A model generated the notes under the pieces. That model had not been told where the DNA came from, did no database searches, and was given only the letters and a program-made list of their open reading frames with translations. 5,598 bases of DNA. Origin: Ignavibacteria bacterium (lineage in GTDB: Bacteria > Bacteroidota > Ignavibacteria > Ignavibacteriales > Melioribacteraceae). This document shows, piece by piece, positions 1 to 5,598 of this stretch. The stretch lies in contig DAIEQT010000051.1 of NCBI GenBank assembly GCA_027347545.1, forward strand, positions 1 to 5,598, given 5' to 3'. Position 1 is the stretch's first letter. Each line of letters begins with the position of its first letter. Position numbers and translations under genes: made by a program.

Positions 1-162
1 CGTAATCTTGGAAATGGAATGGGCGTTGCTGTTGGCAGATTGCGCGAAGATTCTCTTTTTGATTTCAAGTTTGTTGTGCTTTCTCATAACACAATTCGCG
101 GCGCGGCGGGCGGAACAATTCTTATTGCAGAATTAATGAAAGCTCAAGGACTTATTGGATGA
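1..162 (+). CDS. asd: Aspartate-semialdehyde dehydrogenase, C-terminal end (partial, 5' end outside window)
   Basis: Frame 1 is open from the first base to a TGA at 160-162 and gives 53 residues. They include [12 protein letters not shown] and, near the end, [19 protein letters not shown]. This VGR...HNTIRGAAG...AEL pattern is the C-terminal signature of aspartate-semialdehyde dehydrogenase. The HNTIRGAAG wording is closer to the archaeal/fungal-type enzymes than to the enterobacterial form. The enzyme reduces aspartyl phosphate to aspartate semialdehyde with NADPH in the cytoplasm, the common step of the lysine, methionine and threonine pathways. The catalytic cysteine and the NADP-binding domain lie upstream of the window and cannot be checked. 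The stop codon overlaps the thrB start (ATGA), so the two are almost certainly translationally coupled. The product call is strong; the subtype rests on recollection of the families. Confidence 0.88.
   Translation, partial: RNLGNGMGVAVGRLREDSLFDFKFVVLSHNTIRGAAGGTILIAELMKAQGLIG
146..150 (+). promoter_or_regulatory. Shine-Dalgarno site for thrB
   Basis: AAGGA sits 8 bases before the thrB ATG at 159 and lies inside the last codons of asd. It supports the 159 start together with the ATGA overlap. It is one of the few clear Shine-Dalgarno-like sites in this window. Confidence 0.5.
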
Positions 163-1088
163 AAAAGATAAAAGTATTCGCTCCCGCTTCTGTTTCAAAC
201 GTTGGTCCCGGTTTCGATATGATGGGCTTTGCTCTTCACGAACCCGGCGATGAAGTAGAAATAAAATTAAATGCTTCAAACGAAATTAGAATAACAAAAA
301 TTACTGGCGATGGAGGAAAGCTTCCTCTCGATCCGGAAAAAAATACAACTACCGGCGCAATTAAATCGCTGCTCAACAAATACAATATTAATGTCGGGCT
401 CGATGTTTCAATTCACAAGAAAATGGGAATTGGCAGCGGGCTCGGTTCCAGCGCTGCAAGTTCTGTCGGCGGTGTGTTCGCAGTAAATAAATTGCTCAAC
501 TTAAAACTTAGCAAGCTCGATTTACTGGAACACGCAATCGTCGGTGAGTTTATCGCCAGCGGAAGTGTTCACGCGGATAATGTAGCACCGGCTTTATTCG
601 GCGGATTTGTTTTAATCCGTTCTTACAATCCAATTGATATTATTCAACTCGATTACCCAAAGAATTTATTCTGCTCTATTGTATATCCGGATATTGTTAT
701 AAGGACAATTGACGCGAGAAGAATTTTAGATAAAACTGTTGATCTCAAAACCGGAATTGCTCAGGCTGGAAACGTTGCGGGTTTGGTTGCCGGACTTTTG
801 CGTAAAGATATTTCCCTAATCGGAAGATCTATTGTAGATCTTTTTGCAGAACCAAAACGTGCAACACTAATTCCTTGTTACGATGAAATCCGCCAAGCCG
901 CGTTAAGCGCCGGCGCAATTAATTGTAACATTTCCGGTTCCGGTCCATCTATGTTCGCCTTTTCTACTTCGCAAAAAGATGCAGAGCGAATTGCTCTTGA
1001 AATGGAAAAGGCCGCCAAGAAAAAAGGCTTTGGCGGTAAGACTTATGTTTCCAAAATAAATGAAAAAGGTCCACGAGTTATAAAATGA
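159..1088 (+). CDS. thrB: Homoserine kinase
   Basis: This 309-residue GHMP-family kinase uses ATP to phosphorylate homoserine to O-phosphohomoserine, the penultimate step of threonine synthesis, in the cytoplasm. The three family motifs are present. Motif 1 is near residues 8-26 ([19 protein letters not shown]). The glycine/serine-rich phosphate loop is at 90-101 ([12 protein letters not shown]). Motif 3 is at 257-265 (NISGSGPSM). [12 protein letters not shown] (138-149) matches the conserved H-x-DNVAP segment that separates homoserine kinase from other GHMP kinases. The length matches the usual 300-320 residues. The ATG at 159 overlaps the asd stop and is preceded by AAGGA, and the stop overlaps the thrC start by ATGA. 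The three genes are thus a tightly packed operon. I see no frameshift or missing motif. Confidence 0.96.
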   Translation: MKKIKVFAPASVSNVGPGFDMMGFALHEPGDEVEIKLNASNEIRITKITGDGGKLPLDPEKNTTTGAIKSLLNKYNINVGLDVSIHKKMGIGSGLGSSAASSVGGVFAVNKLLNLKLSKLDLLEHAIVGEFIASGSVHADNVAPALFGGFVLIRSYNPIDIIQLDYPKNLFCSIVYPDIVIRTIDARRILDKTVDLKTGIAQAGNVAGLVAGLLRKDISLIGRSIVDLFAEPKRATLIPCYDEIRQAALSAGAINCNISGSGPSMFAFSTSQKDAERIALEMEKAAKKKGFGGKTYVSKINEKGPRVIK

Positions 1089-2389
1089 AATACTACAGCA
1101 CAAATAGTAAAAACAAATTCTTCTCTTTTGAACAAGCGGTGATGAAAGGTTTAGCTGACGACGGAGGTTTATTTATGCCGGAGTTCATTCCAAGTCTTCC
1201 TAAAGAATTTTTTGCAAACATTGAAAGCAAATCAGTTACAGAAATTGCTATTGAAGTTTCAAAACAGTTTATCGAAGACGAAATTCCTCAAACCAAACTT
1301 GAAGAGATTATAACCGAAGCAATAAACTTCCCCGCACCGGTTGTTGAGCTAGAGAAAAACTTATTTGTGCTCGAACTATTTCATGGACCGACTTTAGCAT
1401 TCAAAGATTTTGGTGCGCGTTTTATGGCTAAGACAATGGGCTACTTTGCTCAAAAGGAAAATTCGCATCTTAATATTCTAGTTGCTACAAGCGGTGATAC
1501 CGGCAGCGCTGTTGCCAACGGTTTTTATAACACGCCGGGAATTAATGTTTACATTCTCTATCCAAAAGGAAAAGTAAGCAAGATTCAAGAGCAGCAATTA
1601 ACTACGCTTGATAAAAATATTACCGCTCTCGAAATTGACGGTACATTTGATGATTGTCAGCGTTTAGTTAAATCAGCTTTTGTTGATTCCGAATTAACAA
1701 GCAAGCTGAATTTATCTTCTGCTAATTCTATTAACATCGCCCGCCTCCTTCCTCAATCTTTTTATTACATGGAAGCTTACAAACAAATTCCAGATAAATC
1801 TCTTCCGGTAGTTTTTTCGGTTCCTTCGGGAAATCTCGGAAACATCACCGCCGGATTGTTAGCAAAGAAAATGGGGTTGCCAATTCACAAATTCGTAGGC
1901 GCTACAAATAAGAATGATGTGTTTACAGAATTCATTCAAAGTGGAAATTTCAACCCGCGCGCTTCTGTACAAACACTTTCCAACGCGATGGATGTTGGCA
2001 ATCCAGGTAATCTTGCAAGAATAGTTGATTTGTATTCAAGCTCAATTGAAGATATTAGAAATGATATTTATTCTGCAACTTTCAACGATGAGCAAACGCG
2101 CGAAGCAATCAAAGAAGTTTACAAGAAAAGTAATTATGTAATTGATCCTCACGGCGCGGTTGGCTATTTAGCTCTGCAAAAATTTCTTAAAGAAAATCCC
2201 AATCAAGAATTCACTTCAATTGTTTTGGAAACAGCTCACCCTGCAAAATTCAAAGATGTTGTTGAAGAGGAATTGTCTATTGAAGTTGAAATTCCGGAAA
2301 GGCTAGCCACTTGCTTAACAAAAGAAAAGAGAGCTGTTGAGCTCTCTTTTGACTATAATTCACTGAAAGAATTTTTGCTGAGTTTTTAA
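1085..2389 (+). CDS. thrC: Threonine synthase
   Basis: This 434-residue PLP enzyme converts O-phosphohomoserine and water to threonine and phosphate, the last step of the pathway. The N-terminal threonine-synthase domain covers about residues 2-80, with the typical YYSTN start and GLADDGGLFMPE (22-33). The PLP lysine is predicted to be K107 in PTLAFKDFGARFM. ATSGDTGSA (134-142) is the substrate-binding loop, VPSGNLGN (246-253) the cofactor phosphate loop, and ETAHPAKF (382-389) the C-terminal family motif. The length is close to the E. coli-type enzyme (about 430), so this is the long form rather than the shorter SAM-activated plant-like type. The start overlaps the thrB stop (ATGA). The nearest purine-rich stretch (AAAGG, 1065-1069) is rather far upstream, so coupling to thrB translation probably matters. 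Codons 413-422 also form a perfect inverted repeat (see the terminator entry). Confidence 0.97.
   Translation: MKYYSTNSKNKFFSFEQAVMKGLADDGGLFMPEFIPSLPKEFFANIESKSVTEIAIEVSKQFIEDEIPQTKLEEIITEAINFPAPVVELEKNLFVLELFHGPTLAFKDFGARFMAKTMGYFAQKENSHLNILVATSGDTGSAVANGFYNTPGINVYILYPKGKVSKIQEQQLTTLDKNITALEIDGTFDDCQRLVKSAFVDSELTSKLNLSSANSINIARLLPQSFYYMEAYKQIPDKSLPVVFSVPSGNLGNITAGLLAKKMGLPIHKFVGATNKNDVFTEFIQSGNFNPRASVQTLSNAMDVGNPGNLARIVDLYSSSIEDIRNDIYSATFNDEQTREAIKEVYKKSNYVIDPHGAVGYLALQKFLKENPNQEFTSIVLETAHPAKFKDVVEEELSIEVEIPERLATCLTKEKRAVELSFDYNSLKEFLLSF
2325..2350. terminator. Bidirectional terminator-like hairpin inside the end of thrC
   Basis: AAAAGAGAGCT, loop GTTG, AGCTCTCTTTT: the 11-bp arms are perfect complements with a 4-base loop. 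Read on the + strand, the stem ends in TTTT, then GACTATAATT. Read on the - strand, it is followed by a longer T-rich run (TTTTCTTTTGTT), which makes it the better intrinsic terminator in that direction. It lies 37 bases before the thrC stop and about 130 bases beyond the padR stop. The convergent gap itself has no such hairpin. I infer that it ends transcription of the minus-strand group and possibly of thrC too. It encodes ordinary-looking threonine synthase residues (KEKRAVELSF), so thrC is not broken here. Function is unproven. Confidence 0.6.
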
Positions 2390-2392
2390 ATG

Positions 2393-2429
2393 ATCTGTGT
2401 AAATCCGTGTTATCTGTGTTATCCGCGTT
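2393..2429. repeat. Four short tandem units of ATCYGYGTT type in the convergent gap
   Basis: Starting 4 bases after the thrC stop, the sequence reads ATCTGTGTAA, ATCCGTGTT, ATCTGTGTT, ATCCGCGTT. These are four units of 9-10 bp in which the fourth base alternates T, C, T, C, so the array also has an 18-19 bp double period. On the other strand it reads as AACACGGAT/AACACAGAT units. I recall similar ATCYGTGTT-like strings dispersed between genes in several environmental bacterial groups, but I have no formal name for them. The array occupies the space between two converging genes, a common place for dispersed intergenic repeats. Its role is unknown. Confidence 0.65.
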
Positions 2430-2478
2430 CTATTATTTTCAATTATTTGCTTTCGGGAAAACCAGTTAAAAACCTTTC

Positions 2479-3060
2479 TTACATCATCCTCATATCAAAC
2501 GGCGATAGATCAGAAATATTTGCGCGCACATTTAAGTCGCGTATAAGTTCTTTTACTGTTTTAATTTCTGCCTCAACAAGATGCTGACGGTGTTTCAACA
2601 TCGAAAGTGCGGTAAACGCAATTTTTTGCGTATCCATTTCAAAACCAAGTATCTGTTTTCTTATCACATAAAATGCTGCTTCTAACCGTTCCAGCTTTTT
2701 CTTCAGCTTAATTTGAATTTCTTGCTTGCTCAAATTGTGCATCAGTAAAATGCCGATATAAAATCCGGAAGACGTTGAAGAATCCTCTTCTAAAAAAGCG
2801 GTAATTGAAAGCTGCAACTCTTTTTCCCCTTCATCGGTAATAGAATAGATTGTCTTTTCCGGCAGATTACCATCCTTTTCGGCTCTGCCTAAAATCATTC
2901 CCTTTTTCTTCAACCCGTTTATTGTAGCGTAAACGGTCGAGTCCGCCATTGGCAGCCACTTTTTGGTTTGAAGTTCGCTAAGCATTTTTGTGATTTCGTA
3001 AGGGTTTCTTTCACGTTCGGCAAGAATACCGAGTATCAGAGTTGCTAGTTTTGACAGCAT
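2479..3060 (-). CDS. PadR-family transcriptional regulator
   Basis: From the ATG at 3060 this encodes 193 residues. The N-terminal ~80 residues fit the PadR winged helix: LSKLATLILGILAERERNPYEI is the typical opening helix and turn, followed by a WLPMADSTVYATINGLKKKGMI recognition region and a YSITDEGEKEL wing and linker. The remaining ~110 residues are helical and rich in K, E and L (LSKQEIQIKLKKKLERLEAAF and a later helix). This suits the PadR C-terminal dimerisation arm. PadR proteins are usually repressors released by small molecules, often next to the transporter or enzyme they control. Here no such target adjoins, so its regulon is unknown; it may control itself. The frame can also start at a GTG at 3075 (198 residues). 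I prefer the ATG because it lies about 23 bases below a TATACT box and fits family starts. No ligand can be inferred. Confidence 0.85.
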   Translation of the reverse strand: MLSKLATLILGILAERERNPYEITKMLSELQTKKWLPMADSTVYATINGLKKKGMILGRAEKDGNLPEKTIYSITDEGEKELQLSITAFLEEDSSTSSGFYIGILLMHNLSKQEIQIKLKKKLERLEAAFYVIRKQILGFEMDTQKIAFTALSMLKHRQHLVEAEIKTVKELIRDLNVRANISDLSPFDMRMM

Positions 3061-3089
3061 ATATTGCCAGACCACTATTTTGTAAGATT

Positions 3090-3095
3090 AGTATA
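3090..3095 (-). promoter_or_regulatory. Possible -10 element for padR
   Basis: On the minus strand TATACT lies 29 bases before the padR ATG at 3060, in a T-rich 55-70 bp gap after the SIR2-like gene. No good -35 at 16-18 bp spacing is visible; TTAACG is 19 bases upstream of the box. If used, it would let padR be transcribed apart from the genes upstream. A loose ACTA...TAGT inverted repeat with an 11-base spacer overlaps the downstream side and could be part of an autoregulatory operator, but the arms are only 4 bases. Confidence 0.25.
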
Positions 3096-3130
3096 AAAAT
3101 AGAGGAATAAACTGCGTTAATCAATAAAAA

Positions 3131-4246
3131 TTAAAAGATTCTAGAAAGTAGCTGTGTGCTATTTACTAATTCTTCGAAAGGGGAATATATGAATGTGACA
3201 TTTTTAGTGAGCGATCGGTAATTCATTTCAGATTCAATTTTCTTTTTAGGATTAATAACTATGATTTGTTTATCCGGCGTTATCTGTTTTTTGAACAAAG
3301 CTTTAACGTGTACATCTGCATTAGAGAGCGAGTATCCGATGAAAATTATTTTCTTAGCCGCCCTAATTTCTCTTGCAGCTTCACTTAACAATTGGGAGAT
3401 AATGGGATGATGTAGCGTCTTTAAATATGATGGGGGCATTATTAACGTTTGAAATTCCGTTCCATCAATCGGGCACCGATATTCATACTCTTCGTTTCCC
3501 GGATAAGAATAGCCTAGAAACTTTCCCCGGTTCAAATCAATTTTTCTATCCCATGGTGTAAGCAAAGTTTGATTACAGCAATTGCAGTACTTCCAGGTTA
3601 AGCTGCCGTGTGTTTTGATAAGCTTATATGTAAACGGATTTTCTTGTTCGCTTAACGTTACGGGCTCTCTTGGGTTCACCCAAAAATTATAGCCGGTAAG
3701 CTGTGGATTTTTTTCATAATTCATCAGAGGTATGCAGTAATCAATAAAGCCTGCCTTCTTTTGAAAGATAAAATCGAAAGCCTGCTCGAGCAGCGTATCG
3801 TAATTTAGAGTGATGATAGATGTGTTTATCGAATGGTTTGTTATAGCTTCCCAAAACTTATGGTAGTAGGGACTGCGTTGATCTGTTTTAATGTTTACTA
3901 CAAAATGTAAAAGTTTGATGAGATATTCTTTTATATCGCGGATTTTTTCATTTGTGTATTTAGCATTTAAGCTTTCATCTTGCTGAATAAAATAATCTAT
4001 GAAACCAAACACGGCTTCGAGCTGCGGGTAAAGATTGTTCTTTACATCTAAATCAAAATTCTCGTGAATAAACTCAGTAACAATTTTTCCAATTTCGGAA
4101 TTTGTAATTTCGCCAACTTCGCCGGACATGATCATCGGTAACATTTCTTTTTGAAGAGGAACACCATCTGGATTTGAAGCTCCGGCGCCTAAAACAAAAA
4201 TAGCGTCACGCTCTGGTAAGTATCGTAAAAATTTTTCGGTGTTCAT
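3131..4246 (-). CDS. Stand-alone SIR2-like (SIR2_2-type) NAD+-binding protein
   Basis: The product has 371 residues, with no signal peptide or membrane segment. Visible sirtuin-fold features, in order: FVLGAGAS at 17-24 is the NAD-binding glycine loop. TLNYDTLLE (146-154) carries the conserved N and D (N148, D150). KTHGS (211-215) has the catalytic-type H213. C221-x2-C224, with an extra C223, begins a zinc-ribbon-like insert that closes with C258-x2-D261. PPSYLK is at 270-275. IIFIGYSLSNADVH (300-313) is the last Rossmann strand motif, followed by IIVINP. N148 and H213 match the residues used for NAD+ hydrolysis in defence SIR2 proteins such as ThsA. The protein could therefore be an NADase, or a deacylase or ADP-ribosyl enzyme. 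It sits between rsmG and padR, 49 bp after rsmG, with no known partner domain or adjacent immune gene. The fold is clear; the substrate and role are not. Confidence 0.85.
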   Translation of the reverse strand: MNTEKFLRYLPERDAIFVLGAGASNPDGVPLQKEMLPMIMSGEVGEITNSEIGKIVTEFIHENFDLDVKNNLYPQLEAVFGFIDYFIQQDESLNAKYTNEKIRDIKEYLIKLLHFVVNIKTDQRSPYYHKFWEAITNHSINTSIITLNYDTLLEQAFDFIFQKKAGFIDYCIPLMNYEKNPQLTGYNFWVNPREPVTLSEQENPFTYKLIKTHGSLTWKYCNCCNQTLLTPWDRKIDLNRGKFLGYSYPGNEEYEYRCPIDGTEFQTLIMPPSYLKTLHHPIISQLLSEAAREIRAAKKIIFIGYSLSNADVHVKALFKKQITPDKQIIVINPKKKIESEMNYRSLTKNVTFIYSPFEELVNSTQLLSRIF

Positions 4247-4270
4247 CTAATGCTCATTCCGCCCTTTATT

Positions 4271-4294
4271 TGCAGCGAAAATCTACGCACTGCA
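4271..4294. other. Imperfect hairpin in the rsmG to SIR2 gap
   Basis: On the + strand TGCAGCG (4271-4277) and CGCACTGCA (4286-4294) pair over 7 bases with a 2-base bulge and an 8-base loop. The hairpin fills about half of the 49-bp gap, starting just after the rsmG stop on the minus strand. No U-run follows it in the minus-strand direction, so it does not look like a full terminator. It could be a processing or stability element, or chance. Confidence 0.3.
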
Positions 4295-4295
4295 T

Positions 4296-4976
4296 TTATT
4301 TGTTCAATTCGATTAGAACCAGCTTTTTCCCTTTTTCATTTCGGGTATTTGATGGTTTGTAGGCAAGTTCAAATATTGTGGATTTTTTTATAAACGACTT
4401 GTACTTAAGCTCTGCTGTTTTAAATTCATCCATTAAGTCGCCACCCTTAATTGCAACTATGTATGCTTTTTCTTTAATCAACGGAAGCGCATAACGGAAA
4501 AGAATTATTAACGGAACTGTTGCCCGGCTGACAACAAGATCAAATGAGTTTGCATATTTCTGGATAAACTCATCACTCTCAACGCGAGCGTTTTCTGCTG
4601 TTAAATTGCTCATCTTAAGTTTGTTGATAAACTCTTTTACGGCATCAATTTTTTTTGCAGTTGAATCAACTAACACTCCGCGTAAGATTGGGCGGGTAAT
4701 TGCCAGAGGAATACCGGGGAAACCGCCGCCGGTTCCAATATCTAAAAAACGTGAAACTTTGGGGGGAATAAACTCAGATACATACGAAGAGATGAAAATG
4801 TGGTTTTCAACTATCTTAAGCACATCTTTGCGGGAAATTAAATTGAGCTTGCCATTTTTTTGATTAACAAGCGTTCCAAATAAAGCTAAACGTTCTAACT
4901 GATATTCGTCGGGATTAATCCCGTTATCCCAAAAGAGAACTTTTAACTCGCGTAAATACTGTTCTTGAAGATCCAA
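4296..4976 (-). CDS. rsmG: 16S rRNA (guanine527-N7)-methyltransferase RsmG (GidB)
   Basis: This 226-residue Rossmann-fold methyltransferase transfers a methyl group from SAM to N7 of G527 (E. coli numbering) in 16S rRNA of the small subunit; loss in other bacteria gives low-level streptomycin resistance. Visible features: KLNLISRKD (43-51) matches the family N-terminal N-L-T/I motif. FLDIGTGGGFPGIPLAI (77-93) is the SAM-binding loop. VLVDSTAKKIDAV (101-113) has the acidic residue after strand 2. SRA at 150-152 is the RsmG signature after the fourth strand. It is slightly longer than the E. coli protein (207). The only workable start is TTG at 4974-4976: the in-frame TAA at 4992-4994 blocks extension and the first internal Met is residue 122. 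GGAAAA lies 5 bases upstream of the TTG. It follows mnmG after 15 bp, the classical gidA-gidB pair. Confidence 0.95.
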   Translation of the reverse strand: MDLQEQYLRELKVLFWDNGINPDEYQLERLALFGTLVNQKNGKLNLISRKDVLKIVENHIFISSYVSEFIPPKVSRFLDIGTGGGFPGIPLAITRPILRGVLVDSTAKKIDAVKEFINKLKMSNLTAENARVESDEFIQKYANSFDLVVSRATVPLIILFRYALPLIKEKAYIVAIKGGDLMDEFKTAELKYKSFIKKSTIFELAYKPSNTRNEKGKKLVLIELNK

Positions 4977-4991
4977 ACAAATTTTCCAGAA

Positions 4992-5598
4992 TTAGCTTTT
5001 TAAATATACTAACAAAACAGAAATATCTGAAGGAGTTACACCCGATATTCTTGAAGCTTGCCCGATTGTTCTTGGTTTTACCTTGTTTAGTTTCTCTCTT
5101 CCTTCAGTAGAAATAGTCTTTATTTTTAGATAATCAAAACTTAATGGAATATTGATCTTCTCGTATTTTTCCATCTTCTGAATTAGCTCTTGCTGTCTTT
5201 GTATATAACCTTCATATTTGATATTAATCTCAACTTGCTCATAAATTTTATCATTGCTAATCAATTCTTTGAAATCGTCTCCCTCAGGCAGCACAGCTAA
5301 AATATCGTTTAACTCGAGTTCTGGTCTGCGAACAAGTTTGGTAATAGTATCGGCGTTGTCTGCTTTTGTAAGTTCCTTTCTTTCCAAAACTGGGTTTATA
5401 TCACTCGGAACAATCCTTTTCTTTTCGGCAATCTCTTTCGCTTTAGAAATAATTATTTCCCTTTGCTTTAGCTCATCAAACATCTCTTTTGGAATAAGAC
5501 CAAATTCATAACCGTATTTCATTAAGCGCTGGTCTGAATTATCTTGGCGCAAAATCAACCTATGCTCTGCCCGGGATGTAAACATACGGTACGGTTCA
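4992..5598 (-). CDS. mnmG: tRNA uridine-5-carboxymethylaminomethyl modification enzyme MnmG (GidA), C-terminal third (partial)
   Basis: The frame is open from the right edge of the window to a TAA at 4992-4994 and gives about 201 residues, roughly the last third of a protein usually about 620 long. It begins at [25 protein letters not shown], the highly conserved MnmG block, and ends in the equally conserved [24 protein letters not shown]. MnmG is an FAD and NADH-using enzyme that works with the GTPase MnmE to place the cmnm5 group on U34 of certain tRNAs. This C-terminal helical part contacts MnmE and tRNA. The FAD-binding region is outside the window. The apparent ATG at 5583-5585 is an internal methionine of EPYRM, not the start. 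rsmG follows after 15 bp. Confidence 0.96.
   Translation of the reverse strand, partial: EPYRMFTSRAEHRLILRQDNSDQRLMKYGYEFGLIPKEMFDELKQREIIISKAKEIAEKKRIVPSDINPVLERKELTKADNADTITKLVRRPELELNDILAVLPEGDDFKELISNDKIYEQVEINIKYEGYIQRQQELIQKMEKYEKINIPLSFDYLKIKTISTEGREKLNKVKPRTIGQASRISGVTPSDISVLLVYLKS

Noticed and set aside
824..842. AAGATCTA-TTG-TAGATCTT inverted repeat followed by TTT inside thrB
   Set aside because: The stem is only 8 bp with two G-C pairs and a 3-base loop, in mid-gene of an operon that must be read through. AGATCT is itself a palindrome, so two copies give this by chance.
2436..2478. Search for a classical terminator in the rest of the thrC/padR convergent gap
   Set aside because: Only very short complementary pieces (such as TTTCGGGAAA) are present, with no stable stem and T-run.
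2390..2587. Plus-strand 65-residue open frame after thrC
   Set aside because: It runs through the short repeat array and antisense to padR. It has a cysteine- and serine-rich composition with no family resemblance and no good start.
3271..3289. TATCCGGCGTTATCTG string inside the SIR2-like gene resembling the intergenic ATCCGTGTTATCTG repeat
   Set aside because: Only about one and a half units match, with an inserted G. It encodes a plausible stretch (QITPDKQ) of the protein, so chance similarity is likelier than an inserted repeat copy.
4606..4863. Plus-strand open frame antisense to rsmG
   Set aside because: It lies entirely within the well-supported rsmG coding region and shows no recognisable protein features.
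5254..5511. Plus-strand serine/leucine-rich open frame antisense to mnmG
   Set aside because: This is a reverse-complement shadow of a K/E-rich helical region of MnmG, a common artefact.

Overview
The window looks like chromosomal DNA from a moderately AT-rich bacterium. It holds two convergent gene groups and no visible mobile element, tRNA, rRNA or CRISPR array. The best guess at the host is the Bacteroidota/Chlorobiota/Ignavibacteriota assemblage. The reasons are the archaeal/fungal-looking aspartate-semialdehyde dehydrogenase end, the threonine gene order, the scarcity of strong Shine-Dalgarno sites, and the short ATCYGTGTT-type repeat between genes. This is inference from impression, not a computed placement.

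Left half (1-2389, + strand): the end of a threonine biosynthesis operon. The last codons of asd (aspartate-semialdehyde dehydrogenase) overlap thrB (homoserine kinase) by an ATGA, and thrB overlaps thrC (threonine synthase) by another ATGA. Asd makes aspartate semialdehyde. A homoserine dehydrogenase, not in the window, would reduce it to homoserine. ThrB phosphorylates homoserine and ThrC converts O-phosphohomoserine to threonine.

Middle (2390-2478): a short convergent gap holding four copies of an ATCYGYGTT-like 9-10 bp unit. No terminator is visible in the gap. A perfect 11-bp inverted repeat flanked by A/T tracts lies about 40 bp upstream, inside the last codons of thrC. It is placed to act as a shared bidirectional terminator.

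Right half (2479-5598, - strand, read right to left): the last third of mnmG (tRNA wobble-uridine modification), then rsmG (16S rRNA m7G methyltransferase, TTG start), the classical gidA-gidB pair. These are followed by a stand-alone SIR2-like protein with the NAD-site motifs intact and by a PadR-type regulator. All four genes point the same way with gaps of 15, 49 and about 55-70 bp, so co-transcription is plausible. A weak promoter-like element before padR suggests it may also have its own start.

The part most worth following up is the SIR2-like gene. Its family includes NAD+-consuming anti-phage effectors, but no recognised partner gene is present in the window, so a defence role is only a hypothesis.
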